From Mucidula mucida (taxonomy: Eukaryota > Basidiomycota > Agaricomycetes > Agaricales > Physalacriaceae): a stretch of DNA of 32,820 nt. A program made the position numbers and the translations under genes. The stretch's first letter is position 1, and each line of letters begins with the position of its first letter. This document shows positions 9,786-20,102 of this stretch, in pieces. The notes under the pieces are model-generated. The model searched no databases and was not told the origin of the DNA. It was given only the letters and a program-made list of their open reading frames with translations. The DNA lies in assembly GCA_015501055.1 (NCBI GenBank), contig JADNYV010000384.1:1-32820 (forward strand). The letters are read 5' to 3'.

Positions 9786-10081
9786 GCAGCGGAAGGAGGT
9801 CAAAGGGTATCGCTTGCTTTGTCCGGCGGGTCTTTGTTGTGGGACCATAAATGAGGACCTCGTGTTACGGGAACTACCTTTGACCAGGGCCATGCCAAAG
9901 AGCTGATCTGGAGAGTGCACAATTGTTCAGGTAAGGTCAGGAGGCTGAGTGGCGTCGTTGGTCCGTACAATCCAGTGGCACAGCGCACCTTACCCCTCAT
10001 CGATAGTCTTGATGAAGTACCAGACAGATCGTGACTTATATGACCAGGACAAAACCCACTACTCAAAGTAAAACAAGTGCT
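9786..10081. other. Intergenic between two minus-strand genes
   Basis: Downstream flank of the dienelactone hydrolase and distal promoter of the zinc-finger gene. No coding exon or repeat was recognised. Confidence 0.5.
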
Positions 10082-11243
10082 CTAGTAGACCAAATGATCC
10101 TGAATCCAAGACACCGACGCGTCAAATGCTCCCTCCTTCGCAGCAACCTGTACAGGATCCGACTACAAACAACACTCATCAGTAACCTCATAATACACGC
10201 AAAACATTGTCGACTTACAACATTAGCACGAACCTACACCATTCAGCACATCAGTCATCCATTACTAGAATTAAAAGCAAAACACGTACAGCAAACCCAT
10301 GCCCAACGCCATCATACTGCAGCCTTTTATACCCGGGCGCATACTGCCCCACCATCACCGCATCCGTCTCAGCAGCGATCTCAGCAGTAAACAGCGTATC
10401 AAACTCCGCATTGTTGATCTCAATCGGGACATGCGATTGCGCTTTCATCACCTCAAAGTCCCTGGGGACGTCGAGGAAAGAGGGATGCGACACCGTGCCT
10501 ACAGTGATGGTGTTGTTTTGTACGAGGCGCGCCACGTAGAGGCCTGAACACGAATAAAAACTCGTTTTTAGGGTATCAATATGATGACTTACCACCGAAG
10601 CAGTATCCGGTTGCGACGAACTGGGTTACGCCGTGCGATTTGAGCTCGTCGATGACTGCTAGAAGCAAGGGAGTGGTCACGTTCTCCCCATGGGCAGGAA
10701 GCCATGGGACATAGTCTGCGTCTATGGGGAGCGCGTCGCCGAAGAAGTAGTCGGGCGCGTAGGTCTGCGAAGAGTGTTACTAGCTGTACAGGAAACGCGA
10801 GAAAGACGTACTGCAAAGCCCAACGCTGAGGCCCATTGGTCTGCCTAGAAGGCATAAGCTAGGACAAGTCGGAAACTTACTAGCTTGCTTACCAAAACCT
10901 GTAAAGAAACGCGAGTACTACTTATTAGTCTACAATCTATTATTGAAATACACGTACAAGGTTATCCGGAGACGGCAAACCATAGACATCTGCTCAAATC
11001 GAAATATTAACAAACGCTCAACAACGAAAAACCCCAGCACCTACCTGTCAAAAACAACAACGCCACACTCGGATCGTACGGACCCTCTGGAAGCGTCACG
11101 TACGTCAAAACTCCATTGATCGTAACGTTTTTTCCTTTAGGCTCCACGTCTAACTGCGTGTCGAAGAAATGCGTGACGGGCGGCAGAGCACTGGCAGATA
11201 CCAAGGAAAGACACAAAGCAATGGAACCGAGTGTAAGACGCAT
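10082..11243 (-). CDS. Secreted dienelactone hydrolase family protein (267 aa)
   Basis: Alpha/beta-hydrolase of the DLH family, which hydrolyses dienelactone-type esters in aromatic degradation. The fungal substrate is unknown. Eight exons join in phase: 11243-11045, 10989-10958, 10898-10881, 10844-10812, 10764-10593, 10543-10290, 10233-10219 and 10162-10082. The N-terminus MRLTLGSIALCLSLVSASA is a signal peptide, so the enzyme is probably extracellular. The catalytic triad fits Cys149 in TGYCFGG, Asp200 in AEFDTLF and His233 in GVGHGFAVR. The tail KEGAFDASVSWIQDHLVY is family-typical. Exons of 18, 33 and 15 nt are unusually small. Omitting the 15-nt exon (VRANV) removes the conserved residues after HGFA. 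A TATA box lies 43 nt upstream of the start. Confidence 0.92.
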
Positions 11244-11285
11244 GGTATCCTAACCTGAAGAGACAAGAGAGCAGAGGAGAAGGCC

Positions 11286-11292
11286 TTATATA
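11286..11292 (-). promoter_or_regulatory. TATA box of dienelactone hydrolase gene
   Basis: TATATAA on the minus strand, about 43 nt before ATG 11243. Confidence 0.55.
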
Positions 11293-12041
11293 GCGGCAGA
11301 TTAATAACCCTCTATGCAGTCATGAACACCGCTGGTTTGTAAAGCACATCATATGTATGGGCGCTGGACGCTGAGAAAGCGATATTGAAACTCATCTCCT
11401 CGGAACCGCACGACTTATTTCGGCCAGCAGGAGGAAAATGCTGATCACATCATGGGGGTTGTGAGAAGGCAATGAGAAGGCTTGCGGGATGCGCGTGGAT
11501 CGGGGTTCCACGCCGATCACCTTGTCTTCGGCCATGTATTCTATGATGCCCGGCGCTATAACGGTTGGCGATTAATCAGCTCATTCAGCGGTAAAGCGAG
11601 GCGACCGATGGCTGGGTGTCACGGTTTTTGGGGACGGGATGAGCGCTTAGGTATAAAGCTCAGCCTCTGTCTTCAAACCGCGCACCCTAGTACGCGTTCG
11701 AAAATGGTGATTGCTACAGGTAGAATATAACACATCGACAACAGGTTTACACAGCACAGATACACGACGAGTCCGACCGGATACGAGAAACAACTATTAG
11801 AACAAGTAAAGAGAACGAATTAAACGACAACGAATTAAGGTAGACAGGAGAGAGTCCCTGGAACGACAGTTACAGTATAAAGCATAATGCGTCGTGAAAA
11901 GGAGGGTAGTCATAAAGGACATGATAATGCGTTCGTTGCTTGCAACGATTTTGTAGTAAAGTCTATACGGATACTGGCGGGAAACATATTAGTGCGGTAG
12001 ACGAAGGAGGCGGGGGAGAAGCATACCATAAGATGAGCTCC
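11293..12041. other. Intergenic region, promoter and 3' flank
   Basis: Contains the distal promoter of the dienelactone hydrolase and the downstream flank of the poly-serine gene. A plus-strand reading at 11482-11730 has no domain features and no splice context. Nothing else was recognised. Confidence 0.45.
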
Positions 12042-12903
12042 TCAGAAATGGCGGCGGATAGGCTGAACCCAGCTCTTTCGGCAGTACTATAGGAACCGGT
12101 TGTCAATAGCTGAACGACGACAGCGACGTATCGCCTTACCCTAGGCTGCTTCGCCGCCAGCGCGACATCCATATCCTCGTCCATTAGAGTGGACTTGCGC
12201 TTGATCCGGATCATAAGCGGAGACGACTCCTACGGGAGGCACTAGTCAATCACTACGATAAGCCAATGAGAGATAGACATACTGGAGTCAACAGCTCGCC
12301 ATAACTGTCCTCGCTAGAAGGATAGTAAAGCGCGTCGTCCGCAGCGTATATGGGCACCGACTCTGAATCCGAGGAGGAGGAGGACGAGGATGATGATGAT
12401 GAAGAAGAAGAAGAAGAATCCATATCTTCCTCTTCGTCATCCGCCATAAAGTCGATATCCTCAAACCACGAGCTCGTCGCCTCAACTGGCACATCCGGGG
12501 CAGATAGATACGCCGCCCACCGGCTGATGTTGGGAACAACGATGCGCGGGGGCTCGGGGTAGATGACCGAGGACGCTGCGTGCACGAGCGGACTATACGG
12601 GTTGACAGTGGCGTCAATGACTGGCAGCGGGTCGACGGAGACGGCGCCCTGTGGGCACTTGACCGCAGCGGCGATGTTCAGCGCGAGCTTGAGGCGTTGA
12701 GCGCGCTGCCGCGCGTGCAAGGTCGGCTGGATGCGCTCGGCATGCTGGTCCGCTAGGCCCTCGTAGCGCGCCTTTGCGACGCGGAGCCGCATTTTGATGT
12801 CGAGAAAGGATGCGTGGGGAATCTGCCGAGGCGACTTTCGTGGCTCGCAGGACGGGTAAGGGCAGGGCGGGAGATCGGAAGGGCGAGTGAGGTAGTAAGG
12901 CAT
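12042..12903 (-). CDS. Unknown acidic poly-serine protein (about 251 aa)
   Basis: No family was recognised. Exon 1 runs 12903-12283 (207 codons), exon 2 12229-12140 and exon 3 12086-12042. Residues 1-30 are proline-rich (MPYYLTRPSDLPPCPYP). Residues 31-80 are basic and helix-like. Residues 149-161 are acidic (EDIDFMADDEEED), followed by 16 consecutive serines (163-178) and another acidic stretch. The second exon is basic (IRIKRKS). The overall character is a nuclear or regulatory low-complexity protein. The last intron is uncertain. The in-frame CAG acceptor would make it only 30 nt, so I chose the TAG acceptor giving 53 nt and a short basic tail. Reading through would instead add a longer hydrophobic tail. 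Confidence 0.6.
12370..12417. repeat. Trinucleotide repeat tract encoding serines
   Basis: A run of GAG, GAT and GAA triplets on the plus strand forms the 16-serine tract of the minus-strand gene. Read on the plus strand the same DNA gives an acidic ORF, which is a shadow. Such tracts expand and contract readily. Confidence 0.7.
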
Positions 12904-13468
12904 GATTAACAAAGTATGTCGGTTGTGTATGGTACGAGTTCGTTGCTTTAATATGGATCCGGATGGAAAGTAGATAGTGGTGGGTGGCGTGAATGAGAGG
13001 CGTAAATCCACGCACAGCGTAGATAGAGAACAAAGAGGAAGAAGGATGAAACCGGTAGCTGGAGACAAAGGCCCTTTCTCATGGGAGCTTATGTATCACC
13101 AGGACCCTTGGACCCACAAAGCAGATAAGCGCCTAAAAAGAACAAAAGATCCATCTCTTTCGGGATGTGTTATTGTTCTTTCATGTCAAATGAGGGTGAA
13201 AGGGACGACGGATAGCAGCCGGCGGAGAACATAGGTGTCAACATTTCCGAGAACAAGGACAAGCTTGACATTCTTGGAAGATCTAACTGAGAACAGAAGG
13301 TCAGGTCCAGATGGAAGGAAAAAGTAAGTGTGCTGACCACTGCCATTTTCGGAACAGCTTTTGTTTTTCGGCATCCGCCAGATCTCACGTGCGCTACGCT
13401 ACGTTTCCTTTTTGCGATCATGTCCAGAGCAGAAAAAATCGGCGAGTCGAGGTGAACTGGGGTAACTG
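12904..13468. other. Divergent promoter region
   Basis: Lies between the minus-strand poly-serine gene and plus-strand RPA12. A TATTAAAG-like element sits about 45 nt upstream of 12903 on the minus strand. No coding exon was recognised. Confidence 0.45.
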
Positions 13469-14064
13469 ATGGCGCTCATAGTACTCTATAGGATCTCTGC
13501 TCTTCTGCCCGACATGTGGAACCCTGCTAGATCTGCCCAGAGACAGCGAAAACCATGTAACCTGCGATCAGTGCGCGCATGAAGAGCCTGCAAGCTGTAA
13601 GCGCCAGCCTGGAAGTATCCGGTATTTCAAATCAAATGTCTTTCTTCTATCTAGCATATGAAAATATCGAAATCACGACACATTCCCATCCGGACGCGTT
13701 TCCTTCTGCATTGCGTCAGAAAAGAAAGACACAAACCAAGCGCCATGAGGGCGCAGATCAAGGGACCGCGGTGAGAATCGTCAGCGTGCACACACTTGCT
13801 TTGAGTTGACCAATTTCTTTGTTCTGTCAAGGTCTCGGAAAAATGTCCTGCATGTGGGCATATGCTTGCTTACTCAAAAGAGCTACAGGTAGGTTTCGAG
13901 CCTGAAAGGAGGTAGTACTTGATGCTGATATATTCTTTAGCTGCGGAGTGCAGACGAAGGCTCAACAGTGTTCTATACGGTATGTTTAGTCGTATTACAC
14001 AGAGGTGTGCTAAAGGTCTTCCAAGTGTGCATCTTGTAAACATGGCTGGCGCGTCAACAATTAG
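13469..14064 (+). CDS. RPA12: RNA polymerase I subunit RPA12 (start disrupted)
   Basis: Small zinc-ribbon subunit of nucleolar RNA polymerase I, needed for RNA cleavage and proofreading. The N-terminal ribbon shows CPTC and CDQC. The C-terminal TFIIS-like ribbon shows CPAC, the diagnostic RSADEGSTVFYT acidic hairpin, and CASC, ending GWRVNN. Exons from 13491-13596 continue at 13655-13770, 13832-13888, 13941-13979 and 14026-14064. The expected start is ATG 13469 (MALI), directly followed by GSLLFCPTCG. However, 10 extra nt at 13481-13490 separate the two and put a TAG in frame. Dropping those 10 nt gives 122 aa, the normal family length. No intron or other start restores the frame. This may be an assembly error or a recent lesion. 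Confidence 0.88.
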
Positions 14065-14540
14065 AATCACGGAGATCAGTAGTTTGTTTGAGTTTACGAA
14101 CTGCGTGGCTGGCGGTAGACAACTTGTGACTGTAAGCAATAGATCTATTCCATGGCATGACTACCTCTATGTTTAATTTATGTAGGAGCAACGTTTCTCT
14201 TCACGCTCATGACGCCTACATGACGCGTACGATTTCTGTACCGATGATCATACCCTGTAAAGCGTTAGAGAATGACTGCAAGAGAAATCTTCTGCTTCCA
14301 TTAGCTCCTTCCCGATCTTGCGTTTACTTCGTTGCGTTTGACTCGTCGTTGACCACTACCCCGACAAGACCTTCACCGCTTGCGGAAATTTTGGCTCGGG
14401 CCAAGATAACGAGGAAAGCCGTACTACGGATTGCGAAAATGAACAATGAGTGGTGTTGAAATTTGTGAACTGGTGATAGTAACACAAGTTTGAAGGTTCA
14501 AGTAACGGTACAAGGCTTAGGCGAGGGGACACGGTGCTAG
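14065..14540. other. Intergenic between convergent genes
   Basis: 3' flanks of RPA12 (plus) and of the 199-aa gene (minus). A plus-strand ORF at 14157-14459 has no recognisable features. Nothing else was seen. Confidence 0.45.
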
Positions 14541-15140
14541 TTACGCTGAGGACGTAGGTATCTCGAGCATGGCCGATCGAAAACCCTTCGGACCATCCTT
14601 CAAGAGGGCAGCCGTGACCGCGTAGCTGGCGCGGACGATTGCATCGTGTACCGCGGCGTGTAGCCAATGCTCAGCCGGCACGCTGTCAGCACGCGGCACT
14701 AACCACCTCCTTTCGACAAACATCAAGAGCGCGTCCATGACCCACGTTCGGCAGGTGCGCAGGCCGTCTGGGTGTCTTCGAAGGCGATCGGTAGGAATGC
14801 CCTCGTAATTCTTGTACAGCGCGTCGAGTGCCCGCTTCAGCATCTGGGCCCCGGGATGAGACCAAACCCCAATCTTGGCGAAGACGACATACTGGCTGAG
14901 CGCGGTGACACACGAGACCTCGCGAATGTCGCGGTACTGGTAACACTCGGTGGTAACGCCCCTCTGGTCTCCTCTACGCACAGTCCAATGATGTTGAACG
15001 GTGTGGCCCCGTGCATCGGTTATGAAGAAGGACCAGTGCCAGAAATTGGCTTGGATAAAACTACCGTCGTGCGAGAGGATGGTCTGTGTTGCGACATAGA
15101 GCGAGTCGGGCTGTAAAGATACGAGACTGGTGGTCGACAT
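14541..15140 (-). CDS. Unknown 199-aa fungal protein
   Basis: A single exon starts at ATG 15140 (MSTTSLVSLQPDSLYVATQT), chosen because the upstream in-frame residues are not protein-like. The pattern ANFWHWSFFITDARGHTVQHH near the N-terminus, followed later by CRTWVMDALL, resembles a widespread uncharacterised family of small fungal proteins. I cannot name it with confidence. There is no signal peptide, membrane span or catalytic motif. The gene is soluble-type and intact. It lies in a minus-strand series with the APH-like kinase and BTB genes but shows no sign of shared function. Confidence 0.7.
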   Translation of the reverse strand: MSTTSLVSLQPDSLYVATQTILSHDGSFIQANFWHWSFFITDARGHTVQHHWTVRRGDQRGVTTECYQYRDIREVSCVTALSQYVVFAKIGVWSHPGAQMLKRALDALYKNYEGIPTDRLRRHPDGLRTCRTWVMDALLMFVERRWLVPRADSVPAEHWLHAAVHDAIVRASYAVTAALLKDGPKGFRSAMLEIPTSSA

Positions 15141-15768
15141 ATCGACAAGGGAAATGTCAAGGTTGACAGCGGAGTGGACAGGGAAACGAGTACTGTGCTG
15201 AGCCAAATGGCTTGTCGTTCGGGCGGTGATTTGGATTCCTTTTCTACCTCGCAGACTGTGTTCAAAGGGACCCACTCAATATTGGTATTACCAACCTGCG
15301 AAGATCCTTTGCCGCATTCAGCAGCCTCAAAGACTCGTCCAGCCATCTTATGTGCGAACCGTGAGTCGTGACATCGTGCTTGCATGGAACATACTCATCT
15401 AGGACATTCGCCCCATTCTGCGTTCTAACAAAGCTCAGGTGATATATCATCAGAACTGTTCAATTAAAGCCACAGTTTTTATTTAGCGGTAGGCTGCGCA
15501 CGGTGTGGTCGCCCATTTCAGACTCGATGATCCTATTCCTTCATGCTAAATGTCCAAATGACCCAGCTTGGACTCAATAGCCACACATTCGAGTCATAGA
15601 GTACTTATCTGGGCCAATTCCCTCCAAATCACCGCTGCCTTAAAAGCGCAAGACGCGAGAGCACACGGAACTCAGTGCAATGAAATGGTACTGACTCGTT
15701 ACCGGCAACTTTCCATCTGCAGGATCGTAGAAGTAGTTACAACTTGTTCTCTACACGACAAAATGGTG
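15141..15768. other. Intergenic region
   Basis: Promoter side of the 199-aa gene and 3' flank of the APH-like gene. A plus-strand reading at 15568-16098 is largely the shadow of the APH gene. No other gene was recognised. Confidence 0.45.
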
Positions 15769-16607
15769 TCAAAATACAATAGGATTATGCGCGTAACACG
15801 CAGACGCAAGCTCAAATGCTCGGCGAGTAGACTCTGGAACATCCATCTTCTCCCACAGCGTAACATAGGGTTCCGTGGAAAACCCGTTATTTCCTCTCAG
15901 ACGCCGCCATTGGTGCTCCATTGGACACCAGCCCGCATCCTCCCAATCTATGATACCCGCCAACCTCATGTCCTTTGTGACCAGGATGTTTGGCAACGTC
16001 AGGTCGGAATGTGTGAAGACCAAGCGATCTGCTTCAAAATGGTTTTGACGTCTCCGAATTTCTTGGACATCGTTTGGAGCATGGTCTCTTCATCATAGAA
16101 ACGGGTGGCCTCGGCATAGTACGATAGCCTAGAGGGGAACGGGCGCTGCAAGAAATCTTCGTACATGACGAGAAGGCCGTCGCCACTGGCGCTGATCATC
16201 ACTTGACCCTTCAAGTGTGGAGGCTGTGGGAGTGACCATACACGTCGCATTACCGCCTCGATCTCGGAGCAGATTCCACAAAAGAACTCCTCCGTAAATG
16301 GGGAGGTCTGCTCCCCGGCTACTTTCATCAACATTTCGCCGGGAAGCTTCGACATGAGAGTGTAGGTGCATGATCCCAGGGAAAATGAGTCGTAGATCTG
16401 GGGAATGGGGAGGCGATTGCTTCCACGGAATTGGGAGTTTAGGTAGTGAAGAGCATCGGCCTCGGTGCTCTCTGTGCGATCGCTGAGCTTCAAGACGAAT
16501 GGCAGTCCAAAGCGGAATATCCGCACGTGATGGCGCCCCCATCCAGATTCCACAGAAAGAAGGTGGTAAATCCAGAGGCGGGTCCGCCTAATCAGCGTCA
16601 GTATCAT
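15769..16607 (-). CDS. APH/choline-kinase-like phosphotransferase (one frame break)
   Basis: Member of the fungal APH (aminoglycoside phosphotransferase-like) kinase family; the natural substrate is unknown. The protein begins at ATG 16607. It shows SGWGRHHVRIFRFG and VLKLSD in the N-lobe, LMSKLPGEMLMK in the hinge region, the catalytic loop HSDLTLPNIL and the metal-binding IIDWEDAGW. Between GDVKTI and ADRLVFTHSDL the frame breaks at a run of four A on the plus strand (16036-16039). Five A would give one open frame of 840 nt and 279 aa. It is therefore either a one-base sequence error or a fresh frameshift. A partial inverted copy lies at 16941-17088. Confidence 0.8.
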
Positions 16608-16940
16608 CAAGTCTCGATTGTGGTGGTATTGGGAGAGATACTGATCGTGAGAATTGGGTGCAAGCTACTTAGATTTCATGATCCGATTTCAGAAGGAAGT
16701 AAGGACGACTCAATAGACTACGACCGCAGTAACAGGCTCCTCAGAATTCAGAGTGCCAGCCATCACTTGTCTCTCGGATGTTAATCCTGACTACTTATAA
16801 TTGAACTTGAAAGCAGATCCGCTTCTACTAATCCCCTAAGAGACTTTCCCAGTATGAGCATTGAGATAACAGTATCTCTGCGTGTGAACATCAATGGTTC
16901 GTCCTTATTTGCTACGTGTCCCAGATTTCGGCTCTCAATC
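16608..16940. other. Intergenic region upstream of APH-like gene
   Basis: No coding exon was recognised. It separates the APH-like gene from its own inverted fragment. Confidence 0.4.
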
Positions 16941-17088
16941 CTCCGAGATCGAGGCGGTTATGGTCACTCGCATACTTGAACGGTCAAGTGATGATCAGCG
17001 CTAGTGGGGACGGTCTTCCCGTCATGTACGAATATTTCTTAAGGCGTCCATTCGCCTCTAGACTGTCGTATTACGCCGAGGCCATCCG
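16941..17088 (+). pseudogene. Inverted fragment of APH-like kinase gene
   Basis: About 148 nt match the inverse complement of 16104-16269, inside the APH-like gene. They cover SEIEAV, GQVMISASGDGL-VMYE, RPF-SRLSYYAEA. The fragment has an internal deletion of about 18 nt near MRRVWSLPQ and begins and ends without gene boundaries. The remaining 17089-17414 is 3' flank of the BTB gene. Confidence 0.75.
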
Positions 17089-17414
17089 CGATATCATTGA
17101 AGCGTCGTCGCTCCTTCTTTGGCGCCACATACTACGTTGCTTTAATCGCCATCCTCTCGAATTCATGCATGACGCAGCGCACATAGAAGCGTTCTTTGTA
17201 TTGACATTGATTTTGAGTGCCAACATTAATACTAATACATCCCGGAAGGCAAAAAAAATTTGCCATAGCTGATAGTAGACGCTGGTTCTCGACTTTTTCA
17301 ATAGAAAGGGAAACAAATCCTTTGTGCGGAACTACGTTCGTAACACGACAAGTTGATATTGAACTGCAACCAAAGACAAATACATAGACAGGCGAACAAA
17401 CTTAGGTTATCGAA

Positions 17415-18400
17415 TCAATCGTCAAGCTCGAGTGGAACCTTTAATTCATCAATCAACGTTAGCGACAAACAAGAACTTATTTCTGAACAGACGTACTTCG
17501 GAGACTAATCTGTCTATCTCATTGTTGATGGCGTTTATAACAATACGTACACCCGCCGGCGTCTGTGGCATGCACTGAGACTTTAGCGCGCCTTCGAGGA
17601 TGCGATCACAGCATTCATCGTTCAGGTAGCCCGCACTCCGCCACTCTCGTACCATGTTTTTCGACTCCAGTGATAGCGTTCAGAACCCACATATACGTAC
17701 TATGCTGTCTATCAGAATTCAACTTTCCTGTGTGTGGGCATTCGCAATAGGAAACCACGTTCTTAATCAGATTGAAATTTGGGTTCACCCCAATCAAATG
17801 GGGGCCGAGGGAAAGGGTAGTGAGTTGCACCGTTACTGCCTCGCCGCAAGAGCAGAAGTAGTCCAACAGCCGTTGATAGTCGAGAGCATCGATCAACGCA
17901 AGCTCCTTGAACGCCTTGCGATCGCGTAAAGGTATACGCAGCGTCTCCTTTGCGGCCGCCCTTGCTAGGCCATCGAGCCCCATCGTACGGGCGATAACGT
18001 AGCACCTAAGCGGATCGGTCTTCATCAGCCTGAACCCCGCCAATCGCCCAGCAGCGATGTAGCGCACCTCTCCATCCTCCATCATGTACTTGTGCAGTGC
18101 GGAGCGTATGCCTGCGCAGCCCATGATGTCTGCGATATCATCCTCGGCAATGCCCAAAGGATAGCACAGCTTGAGGACCGTGCGCATCGTGTCACTGTCC
18201 TCCGAGGCATTGAACATGGGAAGACCCTCATGCTGTTCCTGTGGCACGGGAGTCCTTGAAGAGATTGGCGAAGAATTCTGAATTGTAGATGAGAAAGGCT
18301 TTGACGACGAAGAAGTGGACGCCGTCAGAGGATGCACGACAAGGTCCGCCTTTTCAGTTGAGTCGAAAGGGCCCGCAGAGGGAGCAGTGTCCGAGCTCAT
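17415..18400 (-). CDS. BTB/POZ domain protein (three frame breaks)
   Basis: Fungal BTB-domain protein, a protein-interaction module often used as a cullin-3 adaptor; partners are unknown. It starts at ATG 18400 (MSSDTAPSAGPFDSTEKADL). The strand-helix part SSDGVHFFVVKAFLIYN-SEFFANLF is readable only in a neighbouring frame, between breaks near VV and TG. The original frame then continues EGLPMFNASEDSDTMRTVL, KYMMEDGEV and ARTMGLDGLARAAAKETL, typical of the family. A third break at GAAAAAC leads to NMVREWRSAGYLNDECC and RLVSE. The final intron 17439-17496, with a good CTAAC branch site, gives the last exon VPLELDD. Either sequence errors or an ageing pseudogene. Confidence 0.7.
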
Positions 18401-19532
18401 GATGGCACACGTGTAGAAGCGCTCTGACGGATTTATAGATCCTGAGATAGTTGAATGCTAGCTCGGTGATATCAGACCGTGACTGTACTAAAAAGTATGA
18501 CTAAGATTCAAAGCCAAACGGTGCGGTTGAACCACATGGGTGCTCAAATTGGGTTTGGATTAAGAAGCATACGAAGGGGAGGAATAAACTTCATACATAA
18601 GCTTCAGGAAGCTCATTTTATCTTCACTCCGAATTGTTGGTAGCGAGAATGCCTTCTGGCTTATTCCCGAAGAATGCTTCACCGCCTCGTTGAAGGGCCG
18701 CAGTGCTTTAGTCTCTGTTCTGTGTTTGCTACAAGTGATTCGTACGATGCAGGAGGAAAGCGCACGTTGAGGCTATGGATGGGTGGGTATCAGGCTTCCA
18801 AGGCCATAAGGACACTGGCAGCACAGTCTTTGCCATAAGTATGGTGCCATGTTGTGACAGTTCTATGGCAAGAGGCTTGCCGCTAAATGCTTAACTCGGT
18901 GGGAACAATGGCATTGAGGTACACCTTGGCTGGTGTCCTGGAAAACGCGAATGGGACACTGACTATCCGATTTGTTGAGGTAAGTATTTCGATTTGTTTC
19001 CTGACCAGATACTTAGTCAAACAAAAGGAAAGAACGAAAATCATCTATACGTCACTGAGAGGATAATTTGAGGGCGCTATACTTGCAACCATATGTGTGG
19101 TGTATCCTAAGTGAGAGAGAGCGGCTGCAAGCAGAAACCCTTTTTGAACGCTGATTTGGCCTTTTGTGAGTTCAAGATGGGTTTATGGTTTAGTTGTTTA
19201 GCAACAATGTGTTCTTCTCTGAAGGCGACAGCGTTGTGAGATTTATATGCAATTGAAATCGTACGGTTCATCCTGGCTGTTCGTCCTTATACGCGAAGCG
19301 TTCCATCGAGAGCAGAATCACTCAACCACCGCGTTTGGATGGCGTGCAATGACGCGACATGAATGACCCGGAAGCAAATGTACGCGCTAGGCTACTGCGC
19401 AAAGCAAGTTTCTTTTCCAGGCAGGTAGCGTCCTAAGATGTCTATCAGGCGTATCTGACGGTTGCTGCGTGACACGCTACTGATAATAAATAATATTCCT
19501 CCCGGATACAAATGGCGCGTACAGCGACGCGA
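18401..19532. other. Long region with no gene; TATA box of BTB gene at its left edge
   Basis: A TATAAAT on the minus strand (18431-18437) is 31-37 nt before the BTB start. The remaining 1.1 kb has no ORF of 60 codons or more in any frame and no splice-consistent exon series. I saw no tRNA or inverted-repeat element. It could hold long UTRs or an unrecognised non-coding RNA. Confidence 0.4.
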
Positions 19533-19879
19533 CTAGACTGGAACACCGACGGTACAGAAGAGGGCGACAACGCCAAAGCCACCGAGAATGCTGGCAAGGG
19601 ATGCGACTCTAAATTCGCTGAATGGCACAGTGTCTTTTGGGAGGCTGGTGGACGGGGTAAATGTAAGATAAGGGTGAGACCGAGTGAGACATACGTGGAG
19701 AAATAGAACGTCAGTGTAAACGTGGCAGACAGGAGAATGAGCGCGAGATATGGGAGGAGGGCGACGCTGATGAGAGGCGCAAAGGGGGGAGACTGGCGTG
19801 GAGAGCCTGCAAAGAGAAATAAATAATTTTATTGAGACAAGCAGGGTTCATTTACCTTGACGGTTTCATATTCGCTCAT
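19533..19879 (-). CDS. OST5: Oligosaccharyltransferase subunit OST5 (one frame break)
   Basis: Small two-span ER membrane subunit of the N-glycosylation oligosaccharyltransferase complex. Exons are 19879-19856 (MSEYETVK), 19806-19695 and 19644-19533. Exon 2 starts ALHASLPP and continues FAPLISVALLPYLALILLS in the next frame. The break sits at six G on the plus strand (19784-19789), where seven would keep the frame. Exon 3 gives LPKDTVPFSEFRVASLASIL then GGFGVVALFCTVGVPV, the conserved C-terminus. The corrected length is 249 nt, 82 aa, the expected family size. It is divergent from YOP1 with starts 223 bp apart. Confidence 0.85.
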
Positions 19880-20102
19880 GGTGGTGGATGCTGACGTAGC
19901 GTGCCAAACACGTGTAAGCAAAGGATAAGGCTTCGCTCGTCGCCAATTCTCTCTCACACTGCAACCACCTCCATCCGTTGTCAACGACCTTTAACTCTTT
20001 ATTTCACGGTGAGCACGCGTGCATCGTCGTCGTTGTTGTCCACGACGGCCACGCTGTTTCCTCGCGGTTGTCGTCAATGCTGACGTCGTCGTTTCCACCT
20101 AG
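19880..20102. promoter_or_regulatory. Shared divergent promoter of OST5 and YOP1
   Basis: Only 223 bp separate the two start codons, so both genes must be driven from this interval. The plus-strand side has a C/T-rich tract before the YOP1 start and no clear TATA box on either strand, as is common for housekeeping genes. Confidence 0.6.

Noticed and set aside
12350..12562. Plus-strand acidic ORF rich in Glu and Asp
   Set aside because: It is the reverse complement of the serine tract in the minus-strand poly-serine gene.
14772..15116. 114-codon plus-strand ORF
   Set aside because: It is the antisense shadow of the 199-aa minus-strand gene, which has the better composition and start.
15568..16098. 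176-codon plus-strand ORF
   Set aside because: Most of it is antisense to the catalytic part of the APH-like kinase.
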